From positions 62,001 to 126,000 of the forward strand of contig JAESII010000008.1 in NCBI GenBank assembly GCA_016756725.1: 64,000 nucleotides of DNA. The letters run 5' to 3'. The DNA comes from Synergistaceae bacterium (GTDB taxonomy: Bacteria; Synergistota; Synergistia; Synergistales; Aminithiophilaceae). The position numbers and the translations under genes were made by a program. Below, piece by piece: positions 54,116 through 63,869 of this stretch (the first letter of the stretch is position 1; the number at the start of each line of letters is the position of its first letter). Below the pieces are notes generated by a model, which ran no database searches, had not been told where the DNA came from, and saw nothing but the letters and a program-made list of their open reading frames with translations.

Positions 54116-55642
54116 ATGAGTCGTTTCACCTGGAAGAAAGTGGGGCTGACCCTCCTGGCGCTGTTTCTTTTCGCGACCTTCGCGGCGGCGGAGACGCACA
54201 ACGACTGGAGTGGTCCGAAGGCCAGGTACGTTTTCGTCTTCATCGGCGACGGCATGGGGCTTCAGCAGGTCAACGCCGCCGAGATCTACAGGAGCTCCCT
54301 CGAAGCTCCAGGAAAGGAGCCTTCCCTCCGGAAACTCACCCTCAGCAGTCTCCCCGTTCAGGGCATGATCACCACCTATTCGAGCAACTCCTTCATCACC
54401 GATTCGGCTCCGGCGGCCACCTCTCTTGCGTCGGGCTACAAGACCGATAACGGCGTCATCGGAATGGACCCGACGAAGACGAAGAAGTTCACCACCGTCG
54501 CCCAGAGGGCCAAGGCGGCCGGGATGAAGGTGGGTATCCTCTCGACGGTTTCCCTCAACCACGCCACTCCCGCTTCCTTCTATGCCTCCCAGCCCTCCCG
54601 CAACGATTATTATGAAATCGGCCAGCAGCTTATCGACAGCGGCTTCGATTATTTTGCCGGCGGCGGGATTCACCAGAACAGGGGCAAAAAGAAGGATCGA
54701 CCCGATCTCTACGACATCGCCGCCGAAAAGGGCTATGCCGTCCTTCGCGACCGTCAGTCCATTTTGGCCTCCGCTCCGGGAAAGCCGGTCATCGCCGTCA
54801 ATCCCGTTCTAGACGGGAGTAACGCCATGCCCTACGACATGGATCGGTGCGAGGGTGAACTTTCCCTGGCCGAATTCACCGCCAAAGGCATCGAACTGCT
54901 CGATAATCCGAAAGGTTTTTTCATGATGGTCGAAGGAGGCAAGATTGACTGGGCCTGTCACGCCAACGACGCCGCTGCGGCGATCACGGATACCTTCGCC
55001 TTCGATGAGGCCGTCAAGGTGGCCGTCGATTTTGCCGAGAAACACCCCGACGAGACGCTCATCATCGTCGTCGGCGACCACGAGACGGGCGGCATGAGCC
55101 TGGGTTTTGCCGGAACGCAGTATGAGACCTTCTTCGAGAAGATTGCCTTCCAGAAGGAATCCTACGAGGCCTTCGATAAAAGGATCGCCGCCTTCAAGGA
55201 AGGTTCCGATAAACGCTTCGAGGCCATGATGCCCCTCATCACGGAGTCCTTCGGCCTGCGCCTCGTGACGGCTGACGAGAGAAAAGCTCTTGAGGATAAG
55301 GCTGCTTCGGGAGATGACGAGGCCCGAAAGATGCTGGCCATGGTCCTCTCCGACCGTGAAGCGGAAGAGATCCGCCGGGCCTTCGAGCGGACCCTTCAGG
55401 GTGAGCAGGAGCGTTCCAAGGACGAGGCGACCTTCCTTCTCTACGGCGGCTACGAGCCTCTTTCGGTCAAGCTGACCCAGATTCTCAACCAGAAGGCAGG
55501 CATCGGCTGGACGTCTTACGCCCACACGGGCATTCCCGTGGCTCTCTTTGCCTCCGGCGTCGGCGCCGAGATTTTCAGCGGCTACTACGACAATACCGAT
55601 GTCGCCTGGAAAATCATGTCCATAGCCGGCCTGCGCAACTGA
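54116..55642 (+). CDS. Alkaline phosphatase (PhoA family), secreted
   Basis: Zinc/magnesium phosphomonoesterase of 508 residues with a signal peptide (LTLLALFLFATFAAAE). The first metal site is FVFIGDGMG, the phosphorylated serine is in ITDSAPAATSLASG (DSA motif), and metal ligands appear in FFMMVEGGKIDWACHANDA and VVGDHETGG; a late His is in YAHTG. Insert at 340-440 is charged. ATG at 54116 with GGAGGT nine bases upstream; an ATGATGGCATGA immediately before encodes only a two-residue ORF. Provides phosphate from organic esters in the periplasm. Confidence 0.93.
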   Translation: MSRFTWKKVGLTLLALFLFATFAAAETHNDWSGPKARYVFVFIGDGMGLQQVNAAEIYRSSLEAPGKEPSLRKLTLSSLPVQGMITTYSSNSFITDSAPAATSLASGYKTDNGVIGMDPTKTKKFTTVAQRAKAAGMKVGILSTVSLNHATPASFYASQPSRNDYYEIGQQLIDSGFDYFAGGGIHQNRGKKKDRPDLYDIAAEKGYAVLRDRQSILASAPGKPVIAVNPVLDGSNAMPYDMDRCEGELSLAEFTAKGIELLDNPKGFFMMVEGGKIDWACHANDAAAAITDTFAFDEAVKVAVDFAEKHPDETLIIVVGDHETGGMSLGFAGTQYETFFEKIAFQKESYEAFDKRIAAFKEGSDKRFEAMMPLITESFGLRLVTADERKALEDKAASGDDEARKMLAMVLSDREAEEIRRAFERTLQGEQERSKDEATFLLYGGYEPLSVKLTQILNQKAGIGWTSYAHTGIPVALFASGVGAEIFSGYYDNTDVAWKIMSIAGLRN

Positions 55643-55718
55643 TTCTCTCTTCCCCGAGGGGCCGTGCGGATGTCTTTTCCGTTCGGCCCTCTTTCGTTTT
55701 TCAAGGAGGTTCCTTCCC

Positions 55719-56903
55719 ATGGCGTCCAAGCGACGCGACCATATTCTGACAGGTTTCATTTTCCTTCTTACCCTGCTCCTTTTGATCCTTCCCTCCGGTG
55801 GTGTCGCGGGGGATGGTGCCGAACGGGTCAAGGTGCGCATCCTTTCCGTCGACAATTCGACGATGCGTCAATTCGGCCTCATCCGCACGGGAGATCAGGG
55901 CCTCCGCGTTCAGATCCTGGCAGGAAGGCACAGGGGGGAGGAGGTCGACGCCGTCAATCACCTCATGGGCCGCCTGGAGCTGGACAAGGTCTTTCTCCCC
56001 GGCGACAGGGCCCTGGCCGTCGTCGACGGGAACGGGCGGGGAGAGATCGCCAAGGTCAACGTCCTCGATCATTACCGTCTTGACGTCCAGGCTCTTCTTT
56101 TAGGGTTTTTCTGCGTCCTCCTTCTTGTCTTCGGCGGCTGGACGGGGGCACGTGCCCTTCTTTCCTTCTTCTTCACGGCTCTCATGATCTGGAAGGTCCT
56201 CCTGCCCGGCTTCCTCCGAGGATGGGATCCCGTGCTCTCCTCGCTGTCCATCGTGCTGATCCTGACGGCGGTCATCGTCTTTCTCGTCGGAGGACTGAGC
56301 CGCAAGGGACTCGCTGCCTTTCTGGGAGCGACTCTGGGCGTCCTCTTCACCTGCGGTCTCTCTCTGGCCTTCGGCGGCGCCTTTCGCATCCACGGCGCCG
56401 TCAAGCCCTTTTCGGAGACGCTGCTTTACAGCGGTTTCCCTCACCTGGATCTCACGGCCATCTTCCTCGGCGGAATCTTTCTCGCCTCGTCGGGCGCCGT
56501 GATGGATCTGGCCATGGACATCGCCGGAGCCCTCTGGGAGCTGGCCGAAAAGCGTCGGGATCTCTCGCGGAAGGAGCTTTTCCGTTCCGGTCTCTCCGTA
56601 GGCAGAGCCGTCGTGGGGACGATGACGACGACGCTCATGCTGGCCTACACGGGGAGCTACTCCAGCCTGCTTCTTGTCTTCATCGCCCAGGGCATTCCCC
56701 TGGCCAACGTTCTCAACATGCAGTACGTCTCGGCCGAAATCCTCCATACCCTCGTGGGGAGTTTCGGTCTTGTAACGGTCGCTCCCTTCACTGCCGCCGT
56801 CAGCGCCTTCCTCTTCACCCCCGAGGCCGTCACCGAAAGGGAGGCCGTGTCCTGTCTTCTCGGCGAGCTCGAAGAAAGCCGAAAAAGCTCCTCGGCGGCC
56901 TGA
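55719..56903 (+). CDS. YibE/F-family membrane protein
   Basis: 394 residues. An N-terminal signal/anchor helix precedes a soluble part of about 100 residues (KVRILSVDNSTMRQFGLIRTGDQGLRVQILAGRHRGEEV), then about seven transmembrane helices with SLSIVLILTAVIVFLVGGLSRKGLAAFLG, GAVMDLAMDIAGALWE and GTMTTTLMLAYTGSYSSLLL, the YibE/F signature. Function unknown; some relatives are suspected exporters. CAAGGAGG precedes the ATG. Same strand as the alkaline phosphatase gene, 76 bases downstream. Confidence 0.88.
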   Translation: MASKRRDHILTGFIFLLTLLLLILPSGGVAGDGAERVKVRILSVDNSTMRQFGLIRTGDQGLRVQILAGRHRGEEVDAVNHLMGRLELDKVFLPGDRALAVVDGNGRGEIAKVNVLDHYRLDVQALLLGFFCVLLLVFGGWTGARALLSFFFTALMIWKVLLPGFLRGWDPVLSSLSIVLILTAVIVFLVGGLSRKGLAAFLGATLGVLFTCGLSLAFGGAFRIHGAVKPFSETLLYSGFPHLDLTAIFLGGIFLASSGAVMDLAMDIAGALWELAEKRRDLSRKELFRSGLSVGRAVVGTMTTTLMLAYTGSYSSLLLVFIAQGIPLANVLNMQYVSAEILHTLVGSFGLVTVAPFTAAVSAFLFTPEAVTEREAVSCLLGELEESRKSSSAA

Positions 56904-57074
56904 TTCGATGTTTTTAGTAGAATCAAGGGTAAGGTCGCGCAGCCTGGAAAAAGGGCTTCGCCAGGGAACCCCGACAGGATCGCCGAAGGCCGATGGAGCC
57001 TTCCTTCAGGAGACGGGAACTGATGGGCGGAGACGGGAAAAGCTCTCGATGGCGCCTTCAGGAGAGGAAAGACC

Positions 57075-58004
57075 ATGTGGGAAAAGGTCCGAATCGAAAC
57101 GGAAGAGGGGGTCAGGGAGGCTGTCGCCCCTCTCGTCCTCTCGGCGAGCCGGGCCACCGATCTGCCGGCTTTTCACCTGGACGGCTTTCTCGACCGGTGG
57201 GAGAAGGGCTATCTCCGCTGGAGAAACCCCTTCAACGGCAAAGAGACCCTCGTGGCCCTGTCAAAGGTCCGGGCCGTCGTCTTCTGGTCGAAGAACCCCC
57301 GGCCCCTCCTGGAGCGCCTCGACGAGGTGAAACGCTGCGGTGTGGCTTTCTACCTGCAATACACCCTGAACGACTACGAGCGGGAGGGACTGGAGCCTCA
57401 GGTCCCCCGGCTTGAAGAACGGCTGGCGACCTTTGAGGCCCTCTCGAAAAGGCTCGGCAGGGAGAGGGTGATCTGGCGCTTCGACCCCCTCATCCTCGTC
57501 GATCCCCTCCGTCCCGAAGACCTTCTGGCAAGAATCGAGTCCCTCGGTGAGCGTCTCCACCCCTACACGGAAAAGCTGGTCTTCAGCTTCGCCGACGTCG
57601 AGAGATACCGAAAGGTGCGGCGCCGTCTGACCGGGGCCGGTTTCCGGCACCGCGATTTCACGGATGCCGAAGCGCATCACCTGGCCCGCGAGATCGCCTC
57701 CCTCTGCCGGAGATGGGGAGTGACGGCGGCGACCTGCGCCGAAAAGATCGATCTCGAGCGGTACGGCATCATGCACAACCGCTGCATCGACGGTGAGCTC
57801 CTCCTGAAGATCGCCCCCGGTGACGAGATTCTCAGGCGATTTTTCACCGGCGGGCAGCCGGGCCTTTTCGGAGAGATCCCAGGCGAGCGCCTGGAGCGGC
57901 TCAAGGATCGGGGGCAGCGCCCGGAATGCCGCTGCATCCGCAGCAAGGACATCGGTGCCTACGGCAGCTGTCGGCACGGTTGTCTCTACTGTTATGCCCG
58001 GTGA
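57075..58004 (+). CDS. DUF1848 family protein
   Basis: 309 residues. LVLSASRATDLPAFH at the start, VVFWSKNPRPLL and YLQYTLNDYE are typical of DUF1848, a TIM-barrel-like family with a C-terminal cysteine cluster; here CRCIRSKDIGAYGSCRHGCLYCYA supplies five cysteines suited to a [4Fe-4S] cluster. A role as a radical-SAM-like enzyme has been suggested from such cysteines, but no reaction is known. AGGAGAGG precedes the ATG. Confidence 0.85.
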   Translation: MWEKVRIETEEGVREAVAPLVLSASRATDLPAFHLDGFLDRWEKGYLRWRNPFNGKETLVALSKVRAVVFWSKNPRPLLERLDEVKRCGVAFYLQYTLNDYEREGLEPQVPRLEERLATFEALSKRLGRERVIWRFDPLILVDPLRPEDLLARIESLGERLHPYTEKLVFSFADVERYRKVRRRLTGAGFRHRDFTDAEAHHLAREIASLCRRWGVTAATCAEKIDLERYGIMHNRCIDGELLLKIAPGDEILRRFFTGGQPGLFGEIPGERLERLKDRGQRPECRCIRSKDIGAYGSCRHGCLYCYAR

Positions 58005-58064
58005 GCTGCGGGGGCCAAGTGTGAACGGGCAGCTTGAAGGAGGGCCTGTTAAAAGAAAATTCTT

Positions 58065-59251
58065 ATGCGGACAGAAAATCTGAATTTATCAGGTCATGCA
58101 AGCCCATTTGCTCTTTCTGTCCCGTCTGTTCTTGCAATGGTTGCTATCGTTGCTGGAATAATTGTCATTCCACTTCGCGTTGACGCCTTAAGCCACATGC
58201 GATTAAAAGAAGCTCTTGTTCAAGAAGTCGATCAATTGTTGTCTCCAGAGGATAGAAAGGATATTCCGGGAGCGGCTGTTCTTGTGGTTAAGGATGGTCA
58301 AATATTGTTAAAGAATGGCTATGGCCTCAGCAACCTTGAGAATAAAAAACCTATCACTCCTGATACGGCTTCCCTTATCGGGTCGATCACAAAACAGTTT
58401 ACGGCAATGGCAATTATGATGTTGGTAGAGCGTGGCAAAATATCATATGATGATTCTATTTGTAACTATTTTATAAACTTTCTGAATTATGCTGAAGCAA
58501 TAACGATCAGGAATCTGCTCGTTCACACTAGCTGTTTTCCCGATTGCGAGGCTATTTTAATTGCAAGAGTGTTAATTAATTGGGATTGGCTAAGATCGCT
58601 GAAAAGCAAACCAAGTGAATTTGAGTCGACAGCAAAGATATCTTGAAAATTATTTCCCAGACTGAAAAGCCACGGTTCACTCCAGGGACAGAATGGGAAT
58701 ATAGTAGCTCAGGATATGTGATTCTAGCGCAAATCTTAGAAATTGTTTCAGGGCGAACTTTTGCCTCGTTTCTAGAAGAAAACATATTTAAACCACTCAA
58801 AATGAATAGAACTGTCTTGTGCGGTAAATCGCGACAGAAAATTAAAAATATCGCTAGTAGTTATTTGTCTTCCGGAGGAATTTGCTCTGAAATTGATTAT
58901 GCGCCACAAAATGCAATCTATGGACATAATAACATATATACGACGATTGAGGACATGTATAAATGGGATCAGGCTCTATGCACGGAAGAGCTTGTAAGCT
59001 CAACTGCGATAGAGGAAGCGTTCGCTTCAGGAAAAACGAACCATGGCAAGGATATCCATTACGGGTTCGGCTGGAGAGTCGGCGAAGCAGAAGGATGGAG
59101 AATGCTCTCGCACGGAGGGCGATGGCTCGGGCTTAGGACGGGTATCCTCCGCATTCCTGAGCGGCATTTTACTGTCTTGATAGGGGCCAATTCAACGGAG
59201 GCTGGAATTTCAACATGGATGGGTAGAATCGTTGATCGATGCCTTGACTGA
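58065..59251 (+). pseudogene. Serine hydrolase / class C beta-lactamase-like gene split by a frameshift, AT-rich
   Basis: Two overlapping frames (58065-58646 and 58643-59251) together cover one beta-lactamase-related protein. The first has a membrane helix, then GAAVLVVKDGQILLKNGYGLSNLE and the SxxK nucleophile motif GSITKQFTAMAIM, then RNLLVHTSCFPD. The second has FTPGTEWEYSSSGYVILAQILEIVSG (the YxN-like motif as YSS) and HGGRWLGLRTG (HxG). A normal protein reads through, so one shift near 58640 breaks it, unless the parts are made separately. Base composition is strikingly AT-rich against GC-rich neighbours, and codon use differs, indicating recent transfer. Ends 26 bases from the convergent antiporter gene. 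Confidence 0.8.
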
Positions 59252-59276
59252 GTCGCGGGGCAGTTCGTCCCTTTTA

Positions 59277-60671
59277 TCAGAGGCTATGAAAGATGGCGAT
59301 GAGAGCGGCGACGATGAGGGCGATGTAGGCCCGGAGCCGTCCGGTGTGGCTGAGGCGGAGGAGGGTGAGGGGGAAAAGAAGGAGACGGCCCAGCGGGGCC
59401 AGGGCGTTTTCCACGTCGGCCACGTCCTTGTGGCGGGGCCGGAAGAGGCCGGGAAAGAGGGCGAAGAGGACGATCCCCGCTATGACGGGGATCGTGGCAT
59501 CGACGAGGGCCTTCGGTGCCAGCAGGGTCCCTTCCGGCAGGGGCAGGAGGGGATAAAGAAGCGGCCCGGCGCCGACGAGGGCCGTGGCTGCGGCGAGGAG
59601 AGCCATGGCGCCGTAGGCTTGCCGTCCCAGAAAGCCCCGGGGTTCGGGCCTGTCGCCGGAGCTCTTCCAGAAGCCGTAGTAGCCGAATTTGCAGAAGGAA
59701 AGGGTCGTCCCCAGACCGGCCAGCTGGAGTCCGAGCACGGCCTGGCCCTGATCGGTCAGGGCGCTTTTGATGACGATTTTGGAGACGTAGCCGCTCGTGA
59801 AGGGGCAGCCGGCGATGGCCGAGGCGCCGACGAGGAAGAGGCCGAAGAGGAGGGGCGCATCGCGGCCGGCCCGGCCGAGCCCGTTGAGGTCACGGCTGCC
59901 GTAGAGCCTTTCCAGGCTTCCCGCCGAGAGGAAGAGGAGCCCCTTGAAGAGGGCGTGGGCGACGATGTGGAAGAGGGCCGCTGTCCGGCCCAGAGGTGTG
60001 CCCGTCGAGAGGGCGGCGACGATGAAGCCGAGCTGGCTGATGGTGTGGTAGGCCAGCAGGCGCTTGGCGTCGTGCTGGAGGAGGGCCTGGACGACGCCGT
60101 AGAGGGCCATGACGATCCCCAGCAGGAGGAGCGGCGGCGAGGGGTCGCCGACGAGTCGGAGCAGTCCGTAGATGCCCATCTTGACGGCATAGCCCGAAAG
60201 GAGGGCGCTCGCTTCCGTCGGGGCTTGGCTGTGGGTTCGGGGAAGCCAGAAGTGAAGGCCCGGCAGGGCCGCCTTGACGCCGAGACCGATGACGAAGAGG
60301 GGAAAGAGTCCCGGCGGCACGGGGCCGAGGGGAAGGTTGCCCTCGAAGGAGGAACCCAGGGACGTCGCGAAAAGAAGGACCGAGGCGCCAGCCAGCTGGG
60401 CCAGGAGGTAAAGACGGGACGTCGCCTCGTCGCCTTTGCGGATGATGGTGAAGAGGGAAAGGGTCGACAGCTCAAGGCCGATGATGAAGGAAAGCCACGT
60501 CGAGGCGAGGGCCGTCAGGCAGGCAAAGAGACAGAAAAGCCAGAGCGGCACGAGGTCCCTCCGGGAGCCTTCCTTGTCGCGGCTCCCGGCAAAGAGGGAG
60601 GAGGCGCCGGTCATGACGAGGGCCAGGGCGATCATTGTCAGGGAGAGGTTGTCCGGTCGGGTCATCGTCAT
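59277..60671 (-). CDS. Proton-conducting antiporter-like subunit (NuoL/M/N-MrpD family), third of three
   Basis: 464 residues, about 13-14 helices. It has the core PPGLFPLFVIGLGVKAALPGLHFWLPRTHSQAPTEASALLSGYAVKMG with the conserved lysine and histidine of complex I/Mrp channels, then HDAKRLLAYHTISQLGFIV. It is clearly a paralogue of its upstream neighbour, sharing the PPGLFPLFVIGLG motif that the first antiporter gene lacks. Part of an Mrp- or Mbh-like membrane complex whose other genes lie beyond the window. ATG at 60671. Confidence 0.87.
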   Translation of the reverse strand: MTMTRPDNLSLTMIALALVMTGASSLFAGSRDKEGSRRDLVPLWLFCLFACLTALASTWLSFIIGLELSTLSLFTIIRKGDEATSRLYLLAQLAGASVLLFATSLGSSFEGNLPLGPVPPGLFPLFVIGLGVKAALPGLHFWLPRTHSQAPTEASALLSGYAVKMGIYGLLRLVGDPSPPLLLLGIVMALYGVVQALLQHDAKRLLAYHTISQLGFIVAALSTGTPLGRTAALFHIVAHALFKGLLFLSAGSLERLYGSRDLNGLGRAGRDAPLLFGLFLVGASAIAGCPFTSGYVSKIVIKSALTDQGQAVLGLQLAGLGTTLSFCKFGYYGFWKSSGDRPEPRGFLGRQAYGAMALLAAATALVGAGPLLYPLLPLPEGTLLAPKALVDATIPVIAGIVLFALFPGLFRPRHKDVADVENALAPLGRLLLFPLTLLRLSHTGRLRAYIALIVAALIAIFHSL

Positions 60672-60711
60672 CGGTCACGCTCCTTTTGCGGGAACGGTGC
60701 GCTCCTGCCCC

Positions 60712-62076
60712 TCAGGGGCGGAGGAGGTAAAGGACGACGAGAGTCGCCCCAAAGAAGAGGGCAAGATAGAAGGTCAGGTGTCCCGAGTGGAGCCGTCTGA
60801 GCCGTGAGAGGGGGATGGTCAGCATCCGCCCTGCCGGGGCCAGGAGGTCGGCGACGTCCGGTGTCGTTCTGTCGGGGCGGAAAATACGGGGTAACCGGAC
60901 GAAGAGGATAACGGCGCCGATGAGAAGGAGGCTGTCGACGAGGACGTTTTTCGTCGCAACCTCGGCGCCTGCGGTTTTCAGGGCGGCGAAGGAGGCCATG
61001 ACGAGGGCTGCGGCGAAAAGGGCCATGGACAGCCAGGCCAGTGGGGGAAGAGGACGGGGACGCCCCGTTCCTTTTCTTTGGCCCGAGCTCAGGAAGCCGA
61101 AAGAGGCCATTTTGGCGAGGGCCATGGTGGTCCCCATTCCGGCGGCGGACAGAACGGCCTGTGTCAGGGCATGATCGGCCAGGGCCGCCTTGACGGCGCC
61201 CTTGGCCAGCCCCCCGACGGTGAAGGGAAGTCCGGCCAGGGAGAGGGAGGCGACGAGAAAGAGGCCGAAGAGAAGGGGATAGTCCCGGGCGGCAGGGCCG
61301 AGGCGGCCCAGGTCGCGCGTGTCGTAGGCCTCTTCGAGGGAGCCGGCGGTGAGGAAGAGGAGGCCCTTGGCCAGGGCGTGGGCGACGATGAGAAGAAGGG
61401 CCGCCTTTCTGCCCTCTTCCGTTCCCGTCGCGACGGAAGCGACGATGAATCCCAGCTGGCTCAGGGTGCTGTAGGCCAGAAGCCTCTTGGCGTCACGCTG
61501 GAGCGGGGCCTGGAGGGCACCGAGGGCGGCCATGACGACGCCGGCGGCCATGAGGGCTGGCGAGGGGGCCTCGACGAGGCGCATGAGGCCGAAGACGCCC
61601 ATCTTGACGGCATAGCCCGAAAGGAGGGCGCTCGCCTCGGCCGGGGCCTTGCTGTGGGTCGGAGGAAGCCAGAAGTGGAGCCCCGGCAGGGCGGCCTTGA
61701 AGCCGAGACCGATGACGAAAAGAGGGAAAAGACCGGGCGGAACGGCGCCGACGGCGGGAAGGGCGCCTCCCCTGGCGGCGAGAGCTGTGCCCAGGAGAAG
61801 GCAGGCGCCTCCGGCAAGCTGGCTGTAGAGGTAGAGGAAGGCCGTCTCCCGATCCTTGGAGAGGACGAAGAAGAAGAGGGTCAGCGAGGAGAGCTCCAGG
61901 AAGACGACGAAGACGAGCCAGTTGGGGGCCGTGATGGCCTGCCAGGCGAAGAGCAGGAAGAGCCAGGGCAGGAGCCGGTAAAGCCTGGATCGGGCGGCGT
62001 TCCAGCCGTAAAGGGCGGCCGGAACGGTCATGACCGCCGCCAATGCCGTCAGGGTCGTCGAGATCGGGTCGGTCAT
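60712..62076 (-). CDS. Proton-conducting antiporter-like subunit (NuoL/M/N-MrpD family), second of three
   Basis: 454 residues, membrane-embedded. VPPGLFPLFVIGLGFKAALPGLHFWLPPTHSKAPAEASALLSGYAVKMG and QRDAKRLLAYSTLSQLGFIV mark the antiporter fold; N-terminal half starts MTDPISTTLTALAAVM. The ATG at 62076 overlaps the stop of the upstream MnhD-like gene (ATGA). A much longer open frame exists around it on the same strand, but it is an arginine-rich shadow of the neighbouring gene. Confidence 0.87.
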   Translation of the reverse strand: MTDPISTTLTALAAVMTVPAALYGWNAARSRLYRLLPWLFLLFAWQAITAPNWLVFVVFLELSSLTLFFFVLSKDRETAFLYLYSQLAGGACLLLGTALAARGGALPAVGAVPPGLFPLFVIGLGFKAALPGLHFWLPPTHSKAPAEASALLSGYAVKMGVFGLMRLVEAPSPALMAAGVVMAALGALQAPLQRDAKRLLAYSTLSQLGFIVASVATGTEEGRKAALLLIVAHALAKGLLFLTAGSLEEAYDTRDLGRLGPAARDYPLLFGLFLVASLSLAGLPFTVGGLAKGAVKAALADHALTQAVLSAAGMGTTMALAKMASFGFLSSGQRKGTGRPRPLPPLAWLSMALFAAALVMASFAALKTAGAEVATKNVLVDSLLLIGAVILFVRLPRIFRPDRTTPDVADLLAPAGRMLTIPLSRLRRLHSGHLTFYLALFFGATLVVLYLLRP

Positions 62077-63530
62077 CGCAGGACCCTTTCGATGTAGCGG
62101 GCCCCGTTGACGGTATCCCTGCCGACGGCAAGGAGCCCTTCTTTCAGGGGGCCGATATAAGGCGCCAGAGCAAGGACGAGGCAGAGGAGGGCAAGGAGCG
62201 CGACGATGGCTCCCGTGACGGGATGGGGACGGTGATGGGGGGGCTCCGTTTCGGCGGGGCCGAAGAAGGCGGTGATGGGCCGGAGGTAGTAGGCAGCCGA
62301 GAGGACCGTTCCGGCGACGACGGCTGCGGCGGGGATGAGGGCCCCTCTTTCTGCGGCGGCGACGAGGAGGAACCATTTGCTCATGAAGCCGTTCAGGGGC
62401 GGGATGCCGGCGATGGAGGCGGCGAAGAGGCAGAAGGCGAGGACGAAGAGGGGCCGATGGCGGAAGAGTCCTCCCATCTGGGCGATGTCGCGGCTGGCCC
62501 GGTCTTCGGCGAGAACGCCGGAGACGAGGAAGAGCCCCATCTTGGCAGCCATGTGGTTGAAGGCGTGATAGACGGCGGCTGTGACGCCGCCCGACGAGGC
62601 GCAGCCGATGGCGATGACGATCGTTCCCACCTGGGCCACGGTGGAGTAGGCCAGAAGGCGTTTGATGTCCTCCTGCTGAAAGGCCATGAGATGTCCCAGG
62701 CAGAGAGTGACCGTTCCGAAAAGAAGAAGGACGAAAAAGACGCGGTCGTCGGCGCTGCCAAAGAGGAGAAAGGCCAGCCTGATGAGGGCGTAGAGGGAGA
62801 CCTTGACGAAGACGCCCGAAAGGAGGGCGCTTACCGGCGTCTGGGCCGAGGAGTGGGCGTCGGGAAGCCAGAAATGGCCGGGTACGGTGCCGCTCTTGAT
62901 GAAAAGGCCGACGACGAGGCAGCCGATGACGACGGAAAGGGTCGCCTCCGGTGCCCGGGGCAGGACCCGGGCGAGGATGGCCATGTTGAGCTGTCCCGTG
63001 GCCATGAAGGCGTAGGCGATGCCGATGAGGAGGAAGAGGGCGCCGACGGTGCCGAAGATGAGGTACTTGAAGCCGGCCTCGATGGCCTGCCAGGACCGGG
63101 GCGGGTAGGCGACGACGAGGTAGGCGGCGACGGAGAAGATCTCGAAGAAGACGAAGAGGTTGAAGAGATCGCCGGTGAGGATGATGCCGTTTGTGGCGGC
63201 CCAGCTGAGGAAAAAGAGGACGTAGAACCGCCAGGGGCCATAGCCGAAGGTCTCGGCCGCTGCCGAGAGGGAGGCCGAAAAGCCCAGGGAGGCCAGGATG
63301 AGGAAGGCCGTCGTGAGACTGTCGACGACGAGGGCGATGCCGACTTCTGGCTGCCAGCCGCCCATGACGGTCACGGCCTCGCCACCGGCTGCGACGAAGA
63401 GGGCCGTCAGGGCCGAAAGGACGCCGAAGAGGATGACGGCGGTGCCGACCCATTTCTTGCGGAAGACGAAGAAAAGGGGAATCGTGAAGGCCGCCAGAAA
63501 GGGGGCGACGATGGCCAGAACGGGGTTCAT
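62073..63530 (-). CDS. MnhD/MrpD-like Na+/H+ antiporter subunit, first of three
   Basis: 485 residues with about 14 helices. It has SWAATNGIILTGDLFNLFVFFEIFSVAAYLVVAY and FIKSGTVPGHFWLPDAHSSAQTPVSALLSGVFVKVSLYALIRL, the MrpD/NuoM signature with the conserved Glu and Lys of the proton path, then QEDIKRLLAYSTVAQVG and YHAFNHMAAKMGLFL. It sits between the NuoK-like MnhC and two further antiporter-like genes with four-base overlaps, so the set is one operon. Confidence 0.92.
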   Translation of the reverse strand: MNPVLAIVAPFLAAFTIPLFFVFRKKWVGTAVILFGVLSALTALFVAAGGEAVTVMGGWQPEVGIALVVDSLTTAFLILASLGFSASLSAAAETFGYGPWRFYVLFFLSWAATNGIILTGDLFNLFVFFEIFSVAAYLVVAYPPRSWQAIEAGFKYLIFGTVGALFLLIGIAYAFMATGQLNMAILARVLPRAPEATLSVVIGCLVVGLFIKSGTVPGHFWLPDAHSSAQTPVSALLSGVFVKVSLYALIRLAFLLFGSADDRVFFVLLLFGTVTLCLGHLMAFQQEDIKRLLAYSTVAQVGTIVIAIGCASSGGVTAAVYHAFNHMAAKMGLFLVSGVLAEDRASRDIAQMGGLFRHRPLFVLAFCLFAASIAGIPPLNGFMSKWFLLVAAAERGALIPAAAVVAGTVLSAAYYLRPITAFFGPAETEPPHHRPHPVTGAIVALLALLCLVLALAPYIGPLKEGLLAVGRDTVNGARYIERVLR

Positions 63531-63865
63531 CCGCGCAGTCCCCTGATCTTGTCGATGTCGACGGTGCCGTAGCGCCGATGGATCTTGATGATGAAGGCCA
63601 GGGCCAGGGCCACGTCGGCGGCGCCGATGACGATGGCCGTCAGGGTGAAGGAGTGGGGCAGGGGATTGACGGGTTCACCTCCGGCGAAGGGAAGCAGGGC
63701 GGGGACCCCGCCGGGGACGTAGCCCGAGGAGGTGATGAGCATGAGAACGCCACCCTCCATGAGGGAGAGGCCGATGACGGTCTTGAAGAGGTTCCTCTTG
63801 GAGAGGATCGTGTAGAGGCCGATGCAGAAGACGACGATGGCCGTTCCGTAACTGATGGGGAGCAT
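63527..63865 (-). CDS. MnhC/MrpC-like (NuoK-type) antiporter subunit
   Basis: 112 residues, three helices. ILSKRNLFKTVIGLSLMEGGVLMLITSSGYVPGG and NPLPHSFTLTAIVIGAADVALALAFIIKIH match the NuoK/MrpC family including the conserved glutamate in the second helix. ATG at 63865, five bases after the stop of mnhB; stop overlaps the next gene. Confidence 0.93.
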   Translation of the reverse strand: MLPISYGTAIVVFCIGLYTILSKRNLFKTVIGLSLMEGGVLMLITSSGYVPGGVPALLPFAGGEPVNPLPHSFTLTAIVIGAADVALALAFIIKIHRRYGTVDIDKIRGLRG

Positions 63866-63869
63866 GACA

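Noticed and set aside
60712..63453. A 913-codon minus-strand frame joining two antiporter genes
   Set aside because: Only its last 454 residues are protein-like; the first half is arginine/proline/histidine-rich out-of-frame reading of the MnhD-like gene. The ATG at 62076 is the true start.
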